The notes beneath the pieces are model-generated. The model worked only from the letters and a program-made list of their open reading frames with translations. It did no database searches and was not told the DNA's origin. Below, piece by piece: positions 13,864-14,642 of a stretch of DNA of 14,642 nt. This DNA is from CAZPAN01 sp964581165 (GTDB lineage: Bacteria > Actinomycetota > Coriobacteriia > Coriobacteriales > CADBOM01). The first letter of the stretch is position 1. Each line of letters opens with the position of its first letter. The translations under genes and the position numbers were made by a program. The stretch covers positions 1 through 14,642 of the forward strand of contig CAZOMM010000052.1 of the NCBI GenBank assembly GCA_964581165.1. The letters are read 5' to 3'.

Positions 13864-14642
13864 TTGAGCGATATGGGCGATAGGGACAAAATGGATAAAA
13901 CGGCAACTTCAGCTCAGGGTCAGGATGTATACGCCAAAGATATGCCTAAGACTTATAACCCTGCTCAGATAGAGGGCAGATTGTTTGATTTTTGGCGCGA
14001 AGGCGGCTTTTTCTCGCGCGATGCTGCAGGATTTGCCGATATGTCCAAAGATGCTTACACAGTTGTGATTCCGCCTCCAAATGTAACCGGGCAACTTCAT
14101 ATGGGGCATGCTTTAAACGACACTATTCAAGATGCCCTAATTCGCAAAGCCAGGATGCAAGGCAGGCCAACTCGTTGGATTGTTGGCACAGATCATGCTG
14201 GTATTGCTACTCAAAATAAGGTTGAGCAAAAGATCGCCGCCGAAGGACTGAGTCGTTTTGATTTAGGCCGCGAGCGCTTTGTACAGGAGTGCTGGGATTG
14301 GCGAGATGAGTATGGCTCAACAATCATTGAGCAGCTAAAAGGCATGGGCTGTTCCTGTGATTACGACAACGAGCGCTTTACGATGGATGAGCGCTATACG
14401 CAGGCTGTTTATCACGTCTTTTGCGATTGGTTTGAGAGAGGTCTCATTTATCGCGGCAAAAGAATCATCAACTGGTGTCCTCGCTGTACAACTGCTCTGT
14501 CGGATGATGAGGTTGAGCATGAGGATGAGAAGGGTTCGCTTTGGCATATTCGCTATCCACTTACTGAGCCTGTAGGCGATATCGAGTATGTTGTGGTGGC
14601 AACCACTCGTCCCGAAACTATGCTTGGCGACACCGGAGTTGC
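13864..14642 (+). CDS. valS: Valyl-tRNA synthetase, N-terminal part (cut by the window end)
   Basis: Class I aminoacyl-tRNA synthetase that charges tRNA-Val. About 260 residues are present and the frame is still open at the window edge. TTG at 13864 is chosen because GGAGGGG ends seven bases upstream; an ATG at 13873 in frame is further away. The sequence shows PPPNVTGQLHMGHA with the HIGH-type motif HMGH at 79-82, then GTDHAGIATQNKVE, the zinc-like NWCPRCTTALSDDEVE stretch, and the start of the editing (CP1) domain with TTRPETMLGDTG. The N-terminal 25 residues before YNPAQIE are a non-conserved extension. It follows clpX on the same strand after a 260-base repeat-rich spacer. The KMSKS motif would lie outside the window. 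Confidence 0.95.
   Translation, partial: MSDMGDRDKMDKTATSAQGQDVYAKDMPKTYNPAQIEGRLFDFWREGGFFSRDAAGFADMSKDAYTVVIPPPNVTGQLHMGHALNDTIQDALIRKARMQGRPTRWIVGTDHAGIATQNKVEQKIAAEGLSRFDLGRERFVQECWDWRDEYGSTIIEQLKGMGCSCDYDNERFTMDERYTQAVYHVFCDWFERGLIYRGKRIINWCPRCTTALSDDEVEHEDEKGSLWHIRYPLTEPVGDIEYVVVATTRPETMLGDTGV

Noticed and set aside
13463..13906. Minus-strand open frame of 147 codons with repeated ALGTT units
   Set aside because: The repeats only mirror the DNA tandem array; it overlaps clpX and valS and has no ribosome site or family likeness.

Overview
The window carries a chromosomal segment of a bacterium that is most likely a member of the Coriobacteriia (Eggerthellales-like Actinomycetota). The reasons are the block tig-clpP-clpX-valS, frequent TTG starts behind good Shine-Dalgarno sites, small cysteine-rich proteins, and a DMSO-reductase-family enzyme of the type abundant in Eggerthellaceae. 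The genus cannot be named. Two 100-N scaffold gaps (5000-5099 and 9404-9503) show that this is a draft assembly.

Left part (1-1127): a tRNA-Leu(UAG) is followed by a hairpin that can terminate transcription from both sides. On the minus strand lies a two-gene unit, a 94-residue unknown protein followed by a 105-residue protein with 14 cysteines.

Minus-strand operon (4163 to 1155): a 752-residue molybdopterin oxidoreductase, a 118-residue ferredoxin-like partner and a 99-residue unknown protein, closed by a strong terminator (1081-1127). This is the most remarkable part of the window. The large subunit has lost all four cysteines of the N-terminal [4Fe-4S] site, and the small subunit has lost nearly all cysteines of its cluster motifs, while both keep the surrounding fold sequence. 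I infer a molybdenum/tungsten enzyme stripped of its electron-transfer chain, possibly working on a reaction without net redox change.

Centre (4164-9530): a 650-bp non-coding stretch with several inverted repeats comes first. It is followed by a surface protein (zinc ribbon, one membrane segment, EF-hand loop, four 21-residue leucine-rich repeats, YD-like repeats) split by the first gap, then a YfcE-type phosphodiesterase. Next is an IS1634-like transposase whose C-terminal Y-R-E-K signature has lost the catalytic glutamate. The second gap lies just after the transposase and has the same 11 bases on both sides, so it is probably an assembly artefact.

Right part (9675-14642): protein quality-control and translation genes follow on the plus strand: trigger factor, ClpP, ClpX and the start of valyl-tRNA synthetase. 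Trigger factor folds nascent chains and ClpXP degrades failures. The intergenic spaces are rich in inverted and tandem repeats, including a 27-bp repeat inside tig and a 15-18-bp repeat array that starts inside the last codons of clpX.
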